DNA of 64,000 nt from Sepioteuthis lessoniana (Eukaryota; Mollusca; Cephalopoda; Myopsida; Loliginidae): the NCBI GenBank assembly GCA_963585895.1, contig OY757913.1, positions 105,896,618 to 105,960,617 on the forward strand, read 5' to 3'. The notes under the pieces are model-generated. The model was not told the origin of the DNA. It searched no databases and worked only from the letters and a program-made list of their open reading frames with translations. The translations under genes and the position numbers were made by a program. Below, one piece after another: positions 31,723-42,484 of this stretch; positions within the stretch are counted from its first letter, which is position 1, and each line of letters begins with the position of its first letter.

Positions 31723-32280
31723 AAAAACAATAAATGTTTTAATAATCGTTATAAAAGATTATAAAGATAGGCTAATCCTAATCTTGAGTAATTGATTACT
31801 ATTCTATAATCTAATCTTATTGTATCATCTTCAATGTTCGAAATTCAAAAGTGACAGCGTGTGACTCTGTTATTCTGATACGAAAGTATTTTATTCAGAC
31901 TATCTACATTCTGTCAGTCCGAAACAAACACGAAAGAGAGGAAAATCTTGTAAGGGTATATGAACGAATCTCACTTCCAACTACAAAGTGGCAGCCCACC
32001 CCTGACCAACGTCTTACCATACTTTTCTTTTTGGGTTTCAAACACAACTCTCTTCAACGTCCGTCTCCTTGAATTCGAAATTATTTTTCTCATATTATCT
32101 TTTATTGCATCCTACGATCATAAATTTGTGTTTCTTACCCAGATAATAACTTCTTGATTTGTTTATGTTCAACATCCGGTCAAGAATTATTTTGAGGTGG
32201 TGCATCAAGCACACTTGCAAGCCTATGATTATTTTCAACCCACTACACTAATTCTCAAAGATTCGTAACCATGTAAAACT
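31723..32280. other. No feature seen
   Basis: Unassigned. Confidence 0.4.
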
Positions 32281-32606
32281 ATGTAGGTGGTCCGCCAAGC
32301 AGACGATCCTTTTGTCTGTTTTGGAGCGAAACCAGACAAAGGGTTTGGACCCGTGATCTCGACGTGACCGGAAGTAGGAAGGGAACGCCAGTCAGGGAGT
32401 CGGACAAAGGGACTTGAAGAAGGCAGTTGGCGAAGGGTGACGCGAGTGGCCAGTCGACACCGGACAGCAGAGAGACGAGTCGGCATGAGAGAGGGTCCAG
32501 ACAAGTGAGTGAAGTCAGGTCAAGATAGGTTGGCATTCCAGTAGCGTTGCAGAATTTTCGCTAGAAATCCATGCTAGCGTTAGTCTACATATGCACAATG
32601 TTACAT
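32281..32606. mobile_element. Candidate fossil solo LTR, GC-rich
   Basis: A GC-rich block of 326 bp with ends atgtaggtgg and tgttacat and a 4-bp aact on each side (32277-32280, 32607-32610). It looks like a solo LTR. Family not determined and no second copy here, so the call is tentative. Overlapping open frames have no domain. Confidence 0.35.
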
Positions 32607-32957
32607 AACTCCATTTCTGCACTTGAGTTAACCCAAGCATATTGTTCGTTTGTTCTTTTTTCTCCCACTCCCTCGATTGTATTTCTTGTAGCGGTAAAGA
32701 AATGTGCGATGCCCCGATCGGAACCACTAGTTGATCACCGGCCGTAAAGTGAAATGGTTCGAAGAAGTTGACGTATTCGTGGGGGGCGAGGGGGTATCAT
32801 CACAACTAATCCACAACCTCTCCACCCTAAATAATGAAATAATTAATATAATCAATTGTTAATAATGTAAGTGATGTAATTAATTACCACCCTGATTATT
32901 TTACAGTAATCACTTAAATTCATGGATTTGCAAAAACTTATAACCTTTAAATTACTT
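32607..32957. other. No feature seen
   Basis: Unassigned. Confidence 0.4.
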
Positions 32958-33870
32958 TCATCATCATCATCATGTCGTGCCGCCATCACGGATATCCCTG
33001 ACCCTCTCTCGCCACTTCTCCCTATCATTCATCGCCTCCGGCAGGTCTTCAGGGTTACATCCTGTGTCCTCACATAGTTGCTGTATGTAAGTTCGTGCTT
33101 GTCGTCCTGCTTTCGCACATCCATATGTGGGGGTCCACAGGAGTACATCGATTATGAGCTCGTCCTTGCTTCTCCAGCAGTGTCCCACGTGTCTGGTTCG
33201 TCTAACTTGTATAGTTTTCGTGATGGGGGGCAAGTGTCCGTATAGTTGGTGTCTCGTGGGGTGTTGTCGCCAGAACTTGTTCAATACTGCTCTCAACATT
33301 TTTGTGTAATTTCCGTCTAGTTTTTTCTCCAGCCGTTTAGTTAGCGTCCATGTAGTGCATCCATATAGCAGTATCGACACAACTGCTGCCTGGAAGAAAC
33401 TGCGTTTCATTTTATCGGTTAGGTCTGATTTCCATATGATCGAGAGTCTATCGATAGCCGTCCATGCCTTCGTCAGTCGTGTGTCGATGTCTTTTTCAGT
33501 TGATGAGACGCTACTTCCTAGGTAGGTGAATTTGTCTACTAGTTTCAGAGAGGCTCCGTCTAGTGTGGCAATGTTGCCCGTTGGGTTGTAGCACATTCAG
33601 TTTTGTGTGCATTGACATGGAGGCCAATGCCAGCTGCGGCTCGTTCCAGACTACGCAGTAGTGTCTCTGCTTAATTAGGTGTATTCGTCAGTAACGCCAA
33701 GTCATCAGCGTAGTCGGCGTCCGTGATTGTTTTTGCGGGGTACCTTTTGCTTCTTCTCTTAGTCAGCTCGAAGCCATTTTCTCTGATTTTGTCGATCGAA
33801 GTCCTAAGCACGTAGTCTAGACAGATGATAAAGAGGTACGGGGCTAATGTGTCTTCGCCCTGTCCTCATA
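32958..33870 (-). mobile_element. RTE-type LINE, longest copy, with RT YADD box
   Basis: The minus strand reads, from the 5' side: LAPYLFIICLDYVLRTSIDK, KIRENGF, LTKRRSKRYPAKTIT, DADYADDLALLTNTP (YADD catalytic box of reverse transcriptase, codons at 33701-33712), LRSLERAAAGIGLHVNAHKT. The 208-residue frame at 32970-33596 then gives GNIATLDGASLKLVDKFTYL, DTRLTKAWTAIDRLSIIWKS, KMKRSFFQAAVVSILLYGC and the C-terminus to WRERVRDI, stop, (ATG)n. Damage seen: a CAA-to-TAA stop just after YADD (near 33672) and a small deletion that shifts frame at about 33590. The endonuclease and RT N-terminus are lost. One of the best templates here for the family pol. Confidence 0.9.
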
Positions 33871-34306
33871 AAATTGTCGAATCTTTAGCCAAATATTAAC
33901 TTGTCTTTTAAGTACTATTACCAGTTTTCATGTTAAAAATTCTAGTAACTTACTCAATAAAATGAATAATATACACATAAATAATAAACCTTTAGTTAGT
34001 CTAGACATTAAATCATTGAATAATAATATATGCGTAAATAAATGCATCAACCATTTAGAAAATCATTTTAAGAAAATATATATTACATTACTTTTTGCAG
34101 TTAACGAAATTACAAAATTTGCACGAAGCATTGCTTTTTTTCCCAATATAATGGTATATTTATAAACAAAATTTCCGTTTACTCATGATATCGTCTCTTA
34201 ACCGGGTCGTTGCTTTTCTGGGGTTTTTTTTAAATTCTTATTTCTTGAATCAAGTTTCTTTTAATCTATAATACTCAAAGATTCTTGACAATTCTGCTAC
34301 GTAAAA
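33871..34306. other. No feature seen
   Basis: AT-rich; short frame at 33962-34165 has no domain. Confidence 0.4.
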
Positions 34307-34680
34307 AGTAAAGTTGCCGACTGTAGCCAAGAGTGACGCAAAGGCTGCCTTTTCGATAGCTACTATACTGAGGTGTAACGGAAGGTGCTACTCTTTTCCC
34401 TGAATTGATCGACTTTACCCTAAATCCGTAACTTATAATGCTGATTGTTAAGTAAGGAGGGCATCAAGTACCATTTTTGAGTCTTTGATATGACTCACCT
34501 TGAGATTGAAACCCAGTCTCCCGGGCCATTGCTCCATTCTACTCTAAATCTTCACCTTATAAAGATGATTGCTAAGCAAGGCGGCATCAAGTACCATTTT
34601 TTGAGTCTTTGGTATGACTCGACCTGGGATTGAACCCCAGTGTCCGGGGCCTATGTCTAACCATTATGCCAATGTCCGAC
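34307..34680 (-). repeat. SINE-A head-to-tail fused pair
   Basis: Minus strand. A 5' part of SINE-A (34680 down to about 34531: gcataatggttagacatagg, B box, body to gagtagaatgg) runs directly into a copy that starts inside the head at agcaatggcccgggagac and continues to the tail at 34307. The joint falls at the short shared word caat of body (gagcaatcc) and head (gccaatgg). Confidence 0.75.
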
Positions 34681-34795
34681 GCTATATAATTTATGTACCC
34701 ATAAAATAATGACTAGATAAAAGTTACAGATAAATCAAACAAAATACATTCTGCTAAAGATTCCACCTACGACCCAAAAACTAACCACATCTTAC

Positions 34796-34797
<2 letters not shown>

Positions 34798-34829
<32 letters not shown>
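34798..34829. repeat. Microsatellite (TA)n
   Basis: About 15 units, next to a SINE-A tail. Confidence 0.95.
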
Positions 34830-34830
<1 letters not shown>

Positions 34831-35055
34831 TAAATTTGGCGACCGTAGTTGAGAGTAACCCGAAGACTCCCTTTTCGATAGCTACTACACCAAAGTGTAG
34901 GGGAGGGCACTACTCTTTTCCATGGATTGCTCGACTTTACCTTTGATCCGTACCTTTTAATACTGAGTGTAACGCAAGGGGGCATCAAGTATCCTTTTTT
35001 AAGTCTTTGGCATAACTCGACATGGGATTGAACCCAGGTCTCCCGGGAAACACCA
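34830..35055 (-). repeat. SINE-A copy, 5' end lost
   Basis: gtaaatttggcgaccgtagt tail through gacatgggattgaacccagg (B box) to ctcccggga; the A-box side is missing. Confidence 0.8.
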
Positions 35056-35398
35056 CTTATACGTCCACACATAATATTACACAACTGTAACACCCCCACA
35101 CACACACCCATAAAGATTCGTACAAACTTCTAATGGTTTTTGACAGTATTTTTCGATATTTTCGATTTCTTTATTTTTCTTTTGTTATCTGCCTGATGAT
35201 TTTTGTTTGCAAAACTTCATGAAACCTGAAGTCACAGACAAACTTCCATGGCATTATATATATAAAAATATTATATATTTATTTATTATTATTTTATAAT
35301 AGCTCTATCACCGATTTTGTGTACTCTCCAAAATATATCGTACTTAGTTCTCCACAAACCCACTAAGTGAATTAGTGACAACCAACACTGGTAAAATA
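35056..35398. other. No feature seen
   Basis: Unassigned AT-rich. Confidence 0.4.
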
Positions 35399-36893
35399 TA
35401 CATCATCATCATCATCGTGTCACGCCATCAGCACGGATATCCCTGACCCTTTCTCGCCACCCTTCTCTCTCGTCCATTGCTTCCGGCTTGTCTTCAAGGT
35501 TACATCCTGTATCAGCCCAGAGCTGTTGTTTGTAGGTTCTAGCTGGTCGTCCGGTCTTTGCTTGTCCATGTGAAGGGGTCCTCAGCTGTACGTCACTTAT
35601 GAGTTTGTCTCCATTTCTCCATCAATGTCTTGCATATCTGGTTCGTATAACTTGGATAGTTTTCGTGATGGGTGGTAAGTGGCTGTAGAGATGCTGCTTT
35701 GTCGGGTGCTTCCTCCAGGACTTGTTCAATATTGCTCGCAACATTCTTGGTTTGGTTTGGTTTGGTTTGGTTGGTTGGGGTTTATGGCATATCAACCTTT
35801 GAAGGTTATTTAACGCCAAATCCATTTTTTGAAAATAATCAGTTCGATTTCAAACAATTCAGTTAAGCATGAGTACACAGTTTAATTGTCAAAAACTTTT
35901 CTATTTCAAACTATTCAGTTTATTCAAGCTGTTATATATAACAATTCGGCTTAGTGTAAGTACAGTTTCAATGTCAAAAACAGTTCTATTTCAAATAATT
36001 CAGTTTAGCATAAACACACAGTTTAAATGTAACTTCGGTTTCAGTTTAGCATTAGCACGGAATATAAATGTAAGTACGGTTTAATTGTCAAAAACATTCC
36101 TATTTTAAGCTATTCAGTTTAATCAAACAATTCAGTTTAGCATAAGTATGGCGTTTGTTCTATTTAACCCATAGATAGGACCCTATCAGGTGCTACCACT
36201 CCGGGTCAGAGTGAACCTGGGAGCGATGGCAATAAAGAGGTACACCGCATTCCCCAAAACTCGAGCATTACTGAAACCTCACCTTCAGAGTGTTTAGTGT
36301 CACATCAGGACACTCGTTAGGTGGGGTTACCCCTCTGCAGAGGTACAGTCGGCGTATTCTATAGACCCAACCGACTGGGAAAGTGGCATTCTTGTGTAAT
36401 TGCCGTCAAGATTTTTCCCCATACGTTTAGTTAGCATCCATGTAGTGCATCCATATAGCAGTATCGACACGACCGCTGCTCAGAAAAACTGCGTTTCATT
36501 TTATCGGTCCGGTCTGACTTCCATAGAACCGATAGCCTATCAATATCATCTGTCTAGACTACGTAGTTAGAGCATCTATTGATAAAATAAAAGACAACGG
36601 TTTCAAGCTGACAAAGGAAAGAAGCAGAAAGTACCCCGCACAAACAATTACGGACGTAGACTACGCCCATGACAGGGAGCATCTGGCAAATTCACCCACC
36701 CAAGCCGAAATCCAGCTATATAGTTTGGAACGAGCAGCTGCAGGCATAGGCCTCCATATCACAAGACGGAATATGTTTGCTTTAATCAACGAGGCGACAT
36801 TTCCACAGTAAACGGTAACTCTCTGAAACTAGTAGACAAGTTCACCTACCTAGTTAACAGTGTATCATCAACCCAGACAGCCATCCACACGCG
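35399..36893 (-). mobile_element. RTE LINE with 5' inversion, split by HBT
   Basis: From (CAT)n at 35402 the minus strand carries the RTE 3' end to 35748, resumes after the HBT at 36387, and reaches KMKRSFF and IDRLSVLWKSDRTD near 36548. At about 36549 the strand switches: 36549-36893 reads on the plus strand as CLDYVVRASIDKIKDNGFKL, TKERSRKYPAQTITDVDYAH (YAHD in place of YADD), SLERAAAGIGLH, KFTYLVNSVSSTQTAIHTRL. The inverted part is the segment just upstream of the non-inverted part in the pol, the arrangement expected from twin priming. It ends in (TA)n. Confidence 0.85.
35749..36386 (-). mobile_element. HBT-a element inserted in the RTE
   Basis: Begins (GGTTT)n, tail stem-loop, body units (aacaattcagttaagcatga, gtcaaaaacagttctattt), head with gaccctatcaggtgctacca and ctgcagaggtacag, ends near ccaaccgactggg. 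Repeat cattctt at 35742-35748 and 36387-36393; RTE sequence is continuous across it. Confidence 0.9.
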
Positions 36894-37125
36894 ACTATAT
36901 ATATATATATATATATATATCTGTGACGCGAATAAAAGAAAGAATCAACGTACAGTTACCGTGGTATTATAAATTTATTTTGACGAGTTCTACCTCACTT
37001 CTTCAGTTGGCGTACAAATTTTTGTATGTCATCTGAAGGGGTGAGGTATAGCTCTTTGAAATTAAACTTGTAATACCACGATATCTGTACGTTAAGTTTT
37101 CTTCCATTTGCGTGGCATATATATT
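36894..37125. mobile_element. Foldback element in a (TA)n tract
   Basis: After (TA)n at 36896-36920, two arms of about 80 bp form an inverted repeat: left 36922-37005 (aacgtacagttaccgtggta, gagttctacctcac, ttcttcag) and right about 37030-37118, whose reverse complement reads aacgtacagatatcgtggta, gagctatacctcac, ccttcag. The loop is about 25 bp (ttggcgtacaaatttttgta). No coding capacity. Confidence 0.75.
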
Positions 37126-37278
37126 TGCTTTCTATGAAAGTGTTTTTATATATATCATGATAGAGCTATATATTAATGGCCATACATCGAGCACTCCTGC
37201 TGAATTATATGACATTTCTCATATATTATTGATATGAATATTCCAACATAGTCTCAGGACACTAACTGGATTTAACTC

Positions 37279-37311
<33 letters not shown>
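37279..37311. repeat. Microsatellite (TA)n
   Basis: About 16 units, ending at the mariner-type inverted repeat. Confidence 0.95.
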
Positions 37312-37312
<1 letters not shown>

Positions 37313-37314
<2 letters not shown>

Positions 37315-38585
37315 GTTGTCTCAAAATAGATACAACTCATTTATATGATACTTCATTCAGATCAAGTCATCTTTCATCTGAGTCTTAAAAAGCAATCATA
37401 CCACTTCGAAAATGCCAAAACATGACAAGAACACAAGTTGATTGACTTTATCCGACAGTGCTGGTGAAAGACTAAGTTCTTGGGAACGTCTGCGGAGGAA
37501 CTTTTGGAACTCCTTCCGACAGATATTCTTATTGTATCTACATTGTCAGGTCACCCTGTTTTCAACTTCTTGGCAGATGTGGAATTTTCTTTCTCCTTGC
37601 TGTGGTTGTTTACGGGCCCTTTTACTACAAGTTTGTGTACCCAACGATGAATTTCGTTTTTCTTGGGATAGTTATTAAGTTAAATTTCTTGTGAAATTTT
37701 GCTTGCACAGTTTTGAATGGTTTGATCTTCAAATAAAAAGTAACGCAAGATATTTTCCTCTTTTGTCTAAGCCATTGGGATGGATGATTAATTGCTGCTA
37801 TACAGGGTGGAACGATAAAATTGTCACCCTAGAAAAGACGACATGATTCCATTTCCGTTTACTGAAAACCGGTTCCCATTTTTGTTGCAGACCATCAACT
37901 AGTTGGCCTGTTGTGTACAAATCCCAAGATCGATAGGAGCCTTCTTTCATGTCCGAAAGTGACACAATGTTCAACGAGCGAGATCTGAGATGAGCAGCTG
38001 TATAACAATGCTCTCTACAGTTCAAAGTTATGACAACAGGACCATTGCCAGCACCCTCAAAATGCAAATCCGGACGGTTCAATACTTGAGGGCAGAGCTC
38101 AACGCATCGGACAACCCTTTAGACGTGGTGGAGCAGAAGGCCACATCATGCCACCTCACATCTTCGAAGTCAGCTTGAAAGTCAACACCAAAGTGTACCT
38201 GGATGTGCTGAAGAGTATGGTGATCCCCTTGTGCAATCAAGTGACCGGTGGCAGACCCTGGGTGTGGCAGCAGGACTCAATGCCGGCCCACAAGTCCTAA
38301 GAGACCCAGGCTTGGCTTCAGAAGGAGTGCTACGACATTGTACCCTTCCTTCCCTGGCCACCCTCCTCCTCCGACCTGAACCTGCTTGACTACTTCGTTT
38401 AGGACGACAATTTTATCGTTTCACTATGTATAATGTGTAACAATTTATAAATATTTTTCATTTTTCTTTTCACCCTGTACTGTACTATTTTCATATCTGG
38501 AAGAAAAAACAAACGAACATTATTATTAGTAGAGATACTAACAGCAAGTTTTGCAGGAAATGAGTTGCGTTTAATTTCACTGGAC
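37313..38585 (-). mobile_element. Mariner/IS630-type transposon, deleted, host to another
   Basis: Starts tgtctcaaaatagatacaac; the other end at about 38560-38585 (aaatgagttgcgtttaattt) is decayed. The minus strand gives an N-terminal HTH-type transposase: QAKFHKKFNL, then PRKTKF..W-like, then pieces of SPKKSLRRRSQELGLS in shifting frames; the catalytic region is absent. A related, shorter copy is at 50071-50492. It is interrupted at 37803-38428 by a second transposon. Confidence 0.65.
37803..38428 (+). mobile_element. Mariner-type transposon nested in the above
   Basis: Inverted repeats (left 37803-37830 cagggtggaacgataaaatt; right 38403-38428, reverse complement catagtgaaacgataaaatt), TA duplicated at 37801-37802 and 38429-38430. 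The plus strand holds an HTH region (MSESDTMFNERDLR, LKMQIRTVQYLRAELNASDN in changing frames), then after a deletion FEVSLKVNTKVYLDVLKSMV, PLCNQVTGGRPWVWQQDSMP, AWLQKECYDIVPFLPWPPSS and DLNLLDYFV. The second and third catalytic Asp contexts (WQQDS, SDLNLLD) remain. 626 bp, internally deleted, with stops. Confidence 0.9.
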
Positions 38586-39133
38586 CAATCGGTGTCTCGT
38601 GAAAATATATCCTCCTTTTATTTCAATAAATTTCTCATAATTACGTAATCATATCACTTCTCGTGATTTCTCGGGCTGGTCTACCGTGTAATGGCAGTTG
38701 CCCAACAATTGATTTAAAGAAAGATATGGTGTTTCAGAAAAGTGATATTATTTCATTTAGAAATGGTCGCTACGAATGCCGTGCTCCAAACGTTTCAAGT
38801 ACTGAAAACTCGTGAACACGTTCAGAAAATTCACATACCTTTGAGTTGCTCATTTTATTGTAGATAAATAAATACTATTCTTCTTGACATTAAACCAGTT
38901 GCATATTTACATCTCTTTTGATTGCGGCCGTTTCAATATTAAATGATATCAATTTTTTTAAATATCATATAACACTGGTTGATATTTTAGAATGATTATA
39001 TAAATACAATAACAGAAAATTGGAATAGATTTGATACAAAATTATTTTCGAAAATTAATTAAAATCCAGATTAGTTTCTGAAGGTCTCATTGTACTCCTC
39101 TTCACCACTAACACACGCGCACGCACTCACACG
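38586..39133. other. No feature seen
   Basis: AT-rich, unassigned; a short (CA)n(TA)n lies at 39108-39154. Confidence 0.4.
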
Positions 39134-39237
39134 TACACGTATATATATATATATTAAGAGTGAATGAAAGAGAGAGTTACAGAGGGGCATAGAAAATCAA
39201 AGACTTAAATATATAGAGTATGCGGAGGGAGAAAATA

Positions 39238-39603
39238 TTTGGCAAAAAGTTTTACAAATTGAACTCATTCTGGAGGCAGCATCCCACAAAGCAACAGCTT
39301 TACGGACACCTACAACCCATCAAGAAAACTATCCAAGTTAGACGAACCCGACATGGAGAACACTGCTGGGGAAGTGGGATCGAACTCATAAGCGACATAC
39401 TCTCGTGGACCCCTTCACATGGACGAGAATAGGCAGGACAGCTAGCCAGAATCTATATACATCAGCTCCGTGCCAATACAGTAAATAGTCTTGAAGACCA
39501 CCCGGGAGCGATGGACGATAGAGATGGGTGGCAAGAGAGTGTCCGAGATCCATGCTGGCGGCGTGCGATGATGATGATGATGATGAGGAGGAGGAGGAGG
39601 AGG
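39238..39603 (+). mobile_element. RTE-type LINE fragment
   Basis: LNSFWRQHPTKQQLYGHLQP, KKTIQVRRTRHGEHCWGSGI, ELISDILSWTPSHGRE, then decayed to the (ATG)n(AGG)n end at 39566-39603. The switch from ATG to AGG repeats is unusual for the tail. Confidence 0.8.
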
Positions 39604-39825
39604 ATTCCTTAACGTTTGTTTATTATACTTTTTTTTATCATACAATTAAAATAATTGAATAGCATTTGTTTTAACCAAGTGAAATATCAGTGCTTATGTT
39701 TGTTTGGTTTTTTTGGCCAGAGGAAAGAAAAGTTGGCATTGAATTAAGAATGGAACAAATATGTGGTGGGAAATGTTACCAGTAATTCTGAAAGAAAATT
39801 AATTATAGGGTTGATGGGAGGAAAG

Positions 39826-40078
39826 GTTTGGTATGGTTTTGTTTGATTTCTTGAATTTAATGGTATAACAAACTTCGTCGTTCTTTTAAAGCCAGATCAA
39901 TACTTTCTGAAGAAAATGGTTGTAGTATAAGTAAGAACCCTTTCGAGGAGGATAAAGGGGTTCTTTTCTTTTCTAAGGGCATTAATCCGAAATTAAATGT
40001 AATAACGATACTGGACTTTAAACTCGCTGACTACATTGACGCAGTCAAAACACATTAACCAATAGAGCACAGGCTAGG
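39826..40078 (-). repeat. SINE-C copy, old
   Basis: ttggtatggttttgtttgat end, taatggtataacaaacttcg tail, ccgaaattaaatgtaataac, actcgctgactacattgacg, head to gagcacaggc. Confidence 0.6.
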
Positions 40079-40850
40079 GAAGAAGGAAAAAGAAAAATTA
40101 GGTTAGAACACGTAAGAAACAAAAAAAAGGGACACCTCTGGCTTAAGCACGTTATTCAATCTTTTCATAAGTTTGAGACGAACTTGGTATCACTTGCTTC
40201 TGTCCTTCCATTCATTAACGAAAAAAAAGGGGTCACTTGCACAAAAGACATTTTGATATCATCACTGGAGTCGTACCTTGATCTTCTGTTCAAATGAAAA
40301 TCGTCAAAGGATTCCCAAGAGTGATGTCGTCGTCACTGGCGTGGTTTTTATTGCATCGAACGATCGCCGTATGAGGTGAAATGAACGAAAGTGTGGATAC
40401 ATTCAGCCATATTAGCTGACCGATATTAATCCGAACTGGACTGTCTTTCATCTTCTCTTTCAACACTGTCACCTTATCAAATATCTTAAGACAGGCATGA
40501 CTCTTTTTTTTCCTAGATTAATGGCTATTTCTGCAGGCATCTCACCTCTGTGACCACATCAGTCTTCATTTGCAGAGAATTTGTTTTTCTAAGTGAAACG
40601 AGAAAGCTGTTTCAAAACCTTGGGAATATTCTATTGGTCTTGCGTGACACTAACACCGCTGGAATTAAATATATCTATTGTAAATAGTCTTTTGATTTTG
40701 AAATTATTCATGAAGTTCAATGGAATATTTAATTTCTATTTTTCTAGATTGTTACTTTTGAGTGAGACTGTAAGTTTTGTGAGCGTTAATATTCAATGAA
40801 TACTATCCACTGTCTACTGTTTCGTTCTATAATTGATTTAAATTTTGATG
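40079..40850. other. No feature seen
   Basis: Unassigned; short frames only. Confidence 0.4.
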
Positions 40851-40911
40851 ATTTTGTTTGGTTTGGTTTTATGGAATATCAACTATTGAAGGTTATTTAA
40901 TTCCCAAACCG

Positions 40912-40948
<37 letters not shown>

Positions 40949-41191
40949 TTATTTAGTTTGGTTGGCTATTAAGGTATATCAACCATCGTTGGTTATTTAA
41001 TGCCTAATCCTATTTATACATATATATTAAATATATATAGTAGTTTATTTGGTTGTTTTTTATGGCATAACAACCATTATAGGGTATTTAATGCCAAATC
41101 CTTTTTATACATATATATTAGATATATATCATTTGGTTTGGTTTGTTTTTATAGCATATTAACCATTGCAGTTTATTTACCGGCAAATCCT

Positions 41192-41228
<37 letters not shown>

Positions 41229-41505
41229 TTGGTTTGGTTAACTGTGGTTTGGTTTTATAGCATATTAACCATTGTAGGTTATTTAATGCCAAATCCTCTT
41301 TATACATATATATTAAATATATATAGTAGTTTATTTGGTTGGTTTTTATAGCATATCAACCATTATAGAGTATTTAATGCCAAATCCTCTTTATACATGT
41401 ATATTAGATATATATGATTTTATATGGTTTGGGTTTATGGCATATCAATAATTTTAAGTAATTTAATGCCAAATCTTCTTTATACATATATACAATATAT
41501 ATTAA
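40851..41505 (-). repeat. Seven-unit tandem array of HBT tails
   Basis: Minus-strand tails (landmark ggcatatcaacca or close variant) at about 40872, 40973, 41063, 41152, 41260, 41350 and 41441, each followed by atgccaaatcctctttatac and a TA tract. Spacing is 89-108 bp; the length differences come from the TA tracts. Confidence 0.85.
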
Positions 41506-41749
41506 TCTCACCATCAGATTGTTTAGTGTCATATCCAGGACACTCGTTGGGGGAGTCTTACTCCTCTGCAAAGATGCAGTCAGTGTATTCTGCAGCACAA
41601 GCCGACTGGGCCATAGGACATTCGTTGGTGGGGAGTCTTATCTCTTTGCTGTGATACAGTCAGTGTATTATGTAGCCCAAGCCGACTGGGTCATAGGAAA
41701 CTCGTTGGGGGAGTCTTACTCCTGGGCAGAAATGCAGAGCCGACTGGGT
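41506..41749 (-). repeat. Triplicated HBT head
   Basis: Three tandem partial heads of about 80 bp: cactcgttgggggagtctta, cattcgttggtggggagtct and aactcgttgggggagtctta, each ending in a form of gccgactgggtca. Together with the tail array this is an HBT in which the body is gone and both ends are amplified. Confidence 0.8.
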
Positions 41750-41789
41750 CAACTAAACTAAGAAATCAGCTGTATATGGTATTTAAATG

Positions 41790-42375
41790 TAAGTGACAAG
41801 CCTCTCAAATTAGTAGACTAATTCACATACCTTGGAAGCAATATCTCATCGACTGATGGTGACAGCATATGCTTTGCAAATGAATGGAATGCTATTGACA
41901 ATTTCTCGATTATATGGAAGTCTGATCTATCTGATAAAATAAAATGAAATTTCTTTCATGCTGTTGTTTTGTCCATAATACTATATAGATGCACCACAAG
42001 GACGCTAACAAAAAGCATTGAGAAAAAGCTAAATGGGAGCTACACTAAAATGCTTCGTGCTATTTTGAACAAATCCTTAAAGTAACACTCCACAAAACAG
42101 CAGCTGTACGGCCACCTCTCTCCTATCTCGCAAACTACTCAAGTAAGACAAACAAGACATGCAGGGCACCGCTGAAGAGGTATGGACAAACTCATAAGTA
42201 ACATCCTCTGGATGTGCAAGTGTTGGCTGACCAGCAAAGACTTACATCAGTTCTGTATGGACTCAGAATACAAGCTTGAAGATCATCCAGGGGCAATCAA
42301 TGATAGGGACGGATAGTGAGAAAGAGAGTCAGGGAACTCTATTTTGTCAGCGTGCCGTGATCACAACAGGAAATG
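41790..42375 (+). mobile_element. Old RTE fragment
   Basis: KPLKLVD-like, FTYLGSNISSTDGD, EWNAIDNFSIIWKSDLSDKI, FFHAVVLSIILYRCTT, RTLTKSIEKKLNGSYTKMLR, then decayed C-terminus to gagaaagagagtcaggg. Contains stops; the ATG tail is lost. Confidence 0.75.
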
Positions 42376-42484
42376 AAATGTGGATACTTTACTTCCATAA
42401 AAGGTAATTTACTTACCATGGAATGTAAATGAGAAGGGAAAGGATCTAACACAAGATTGTAAAAAAAAAACAGTCTTCCTTCAA

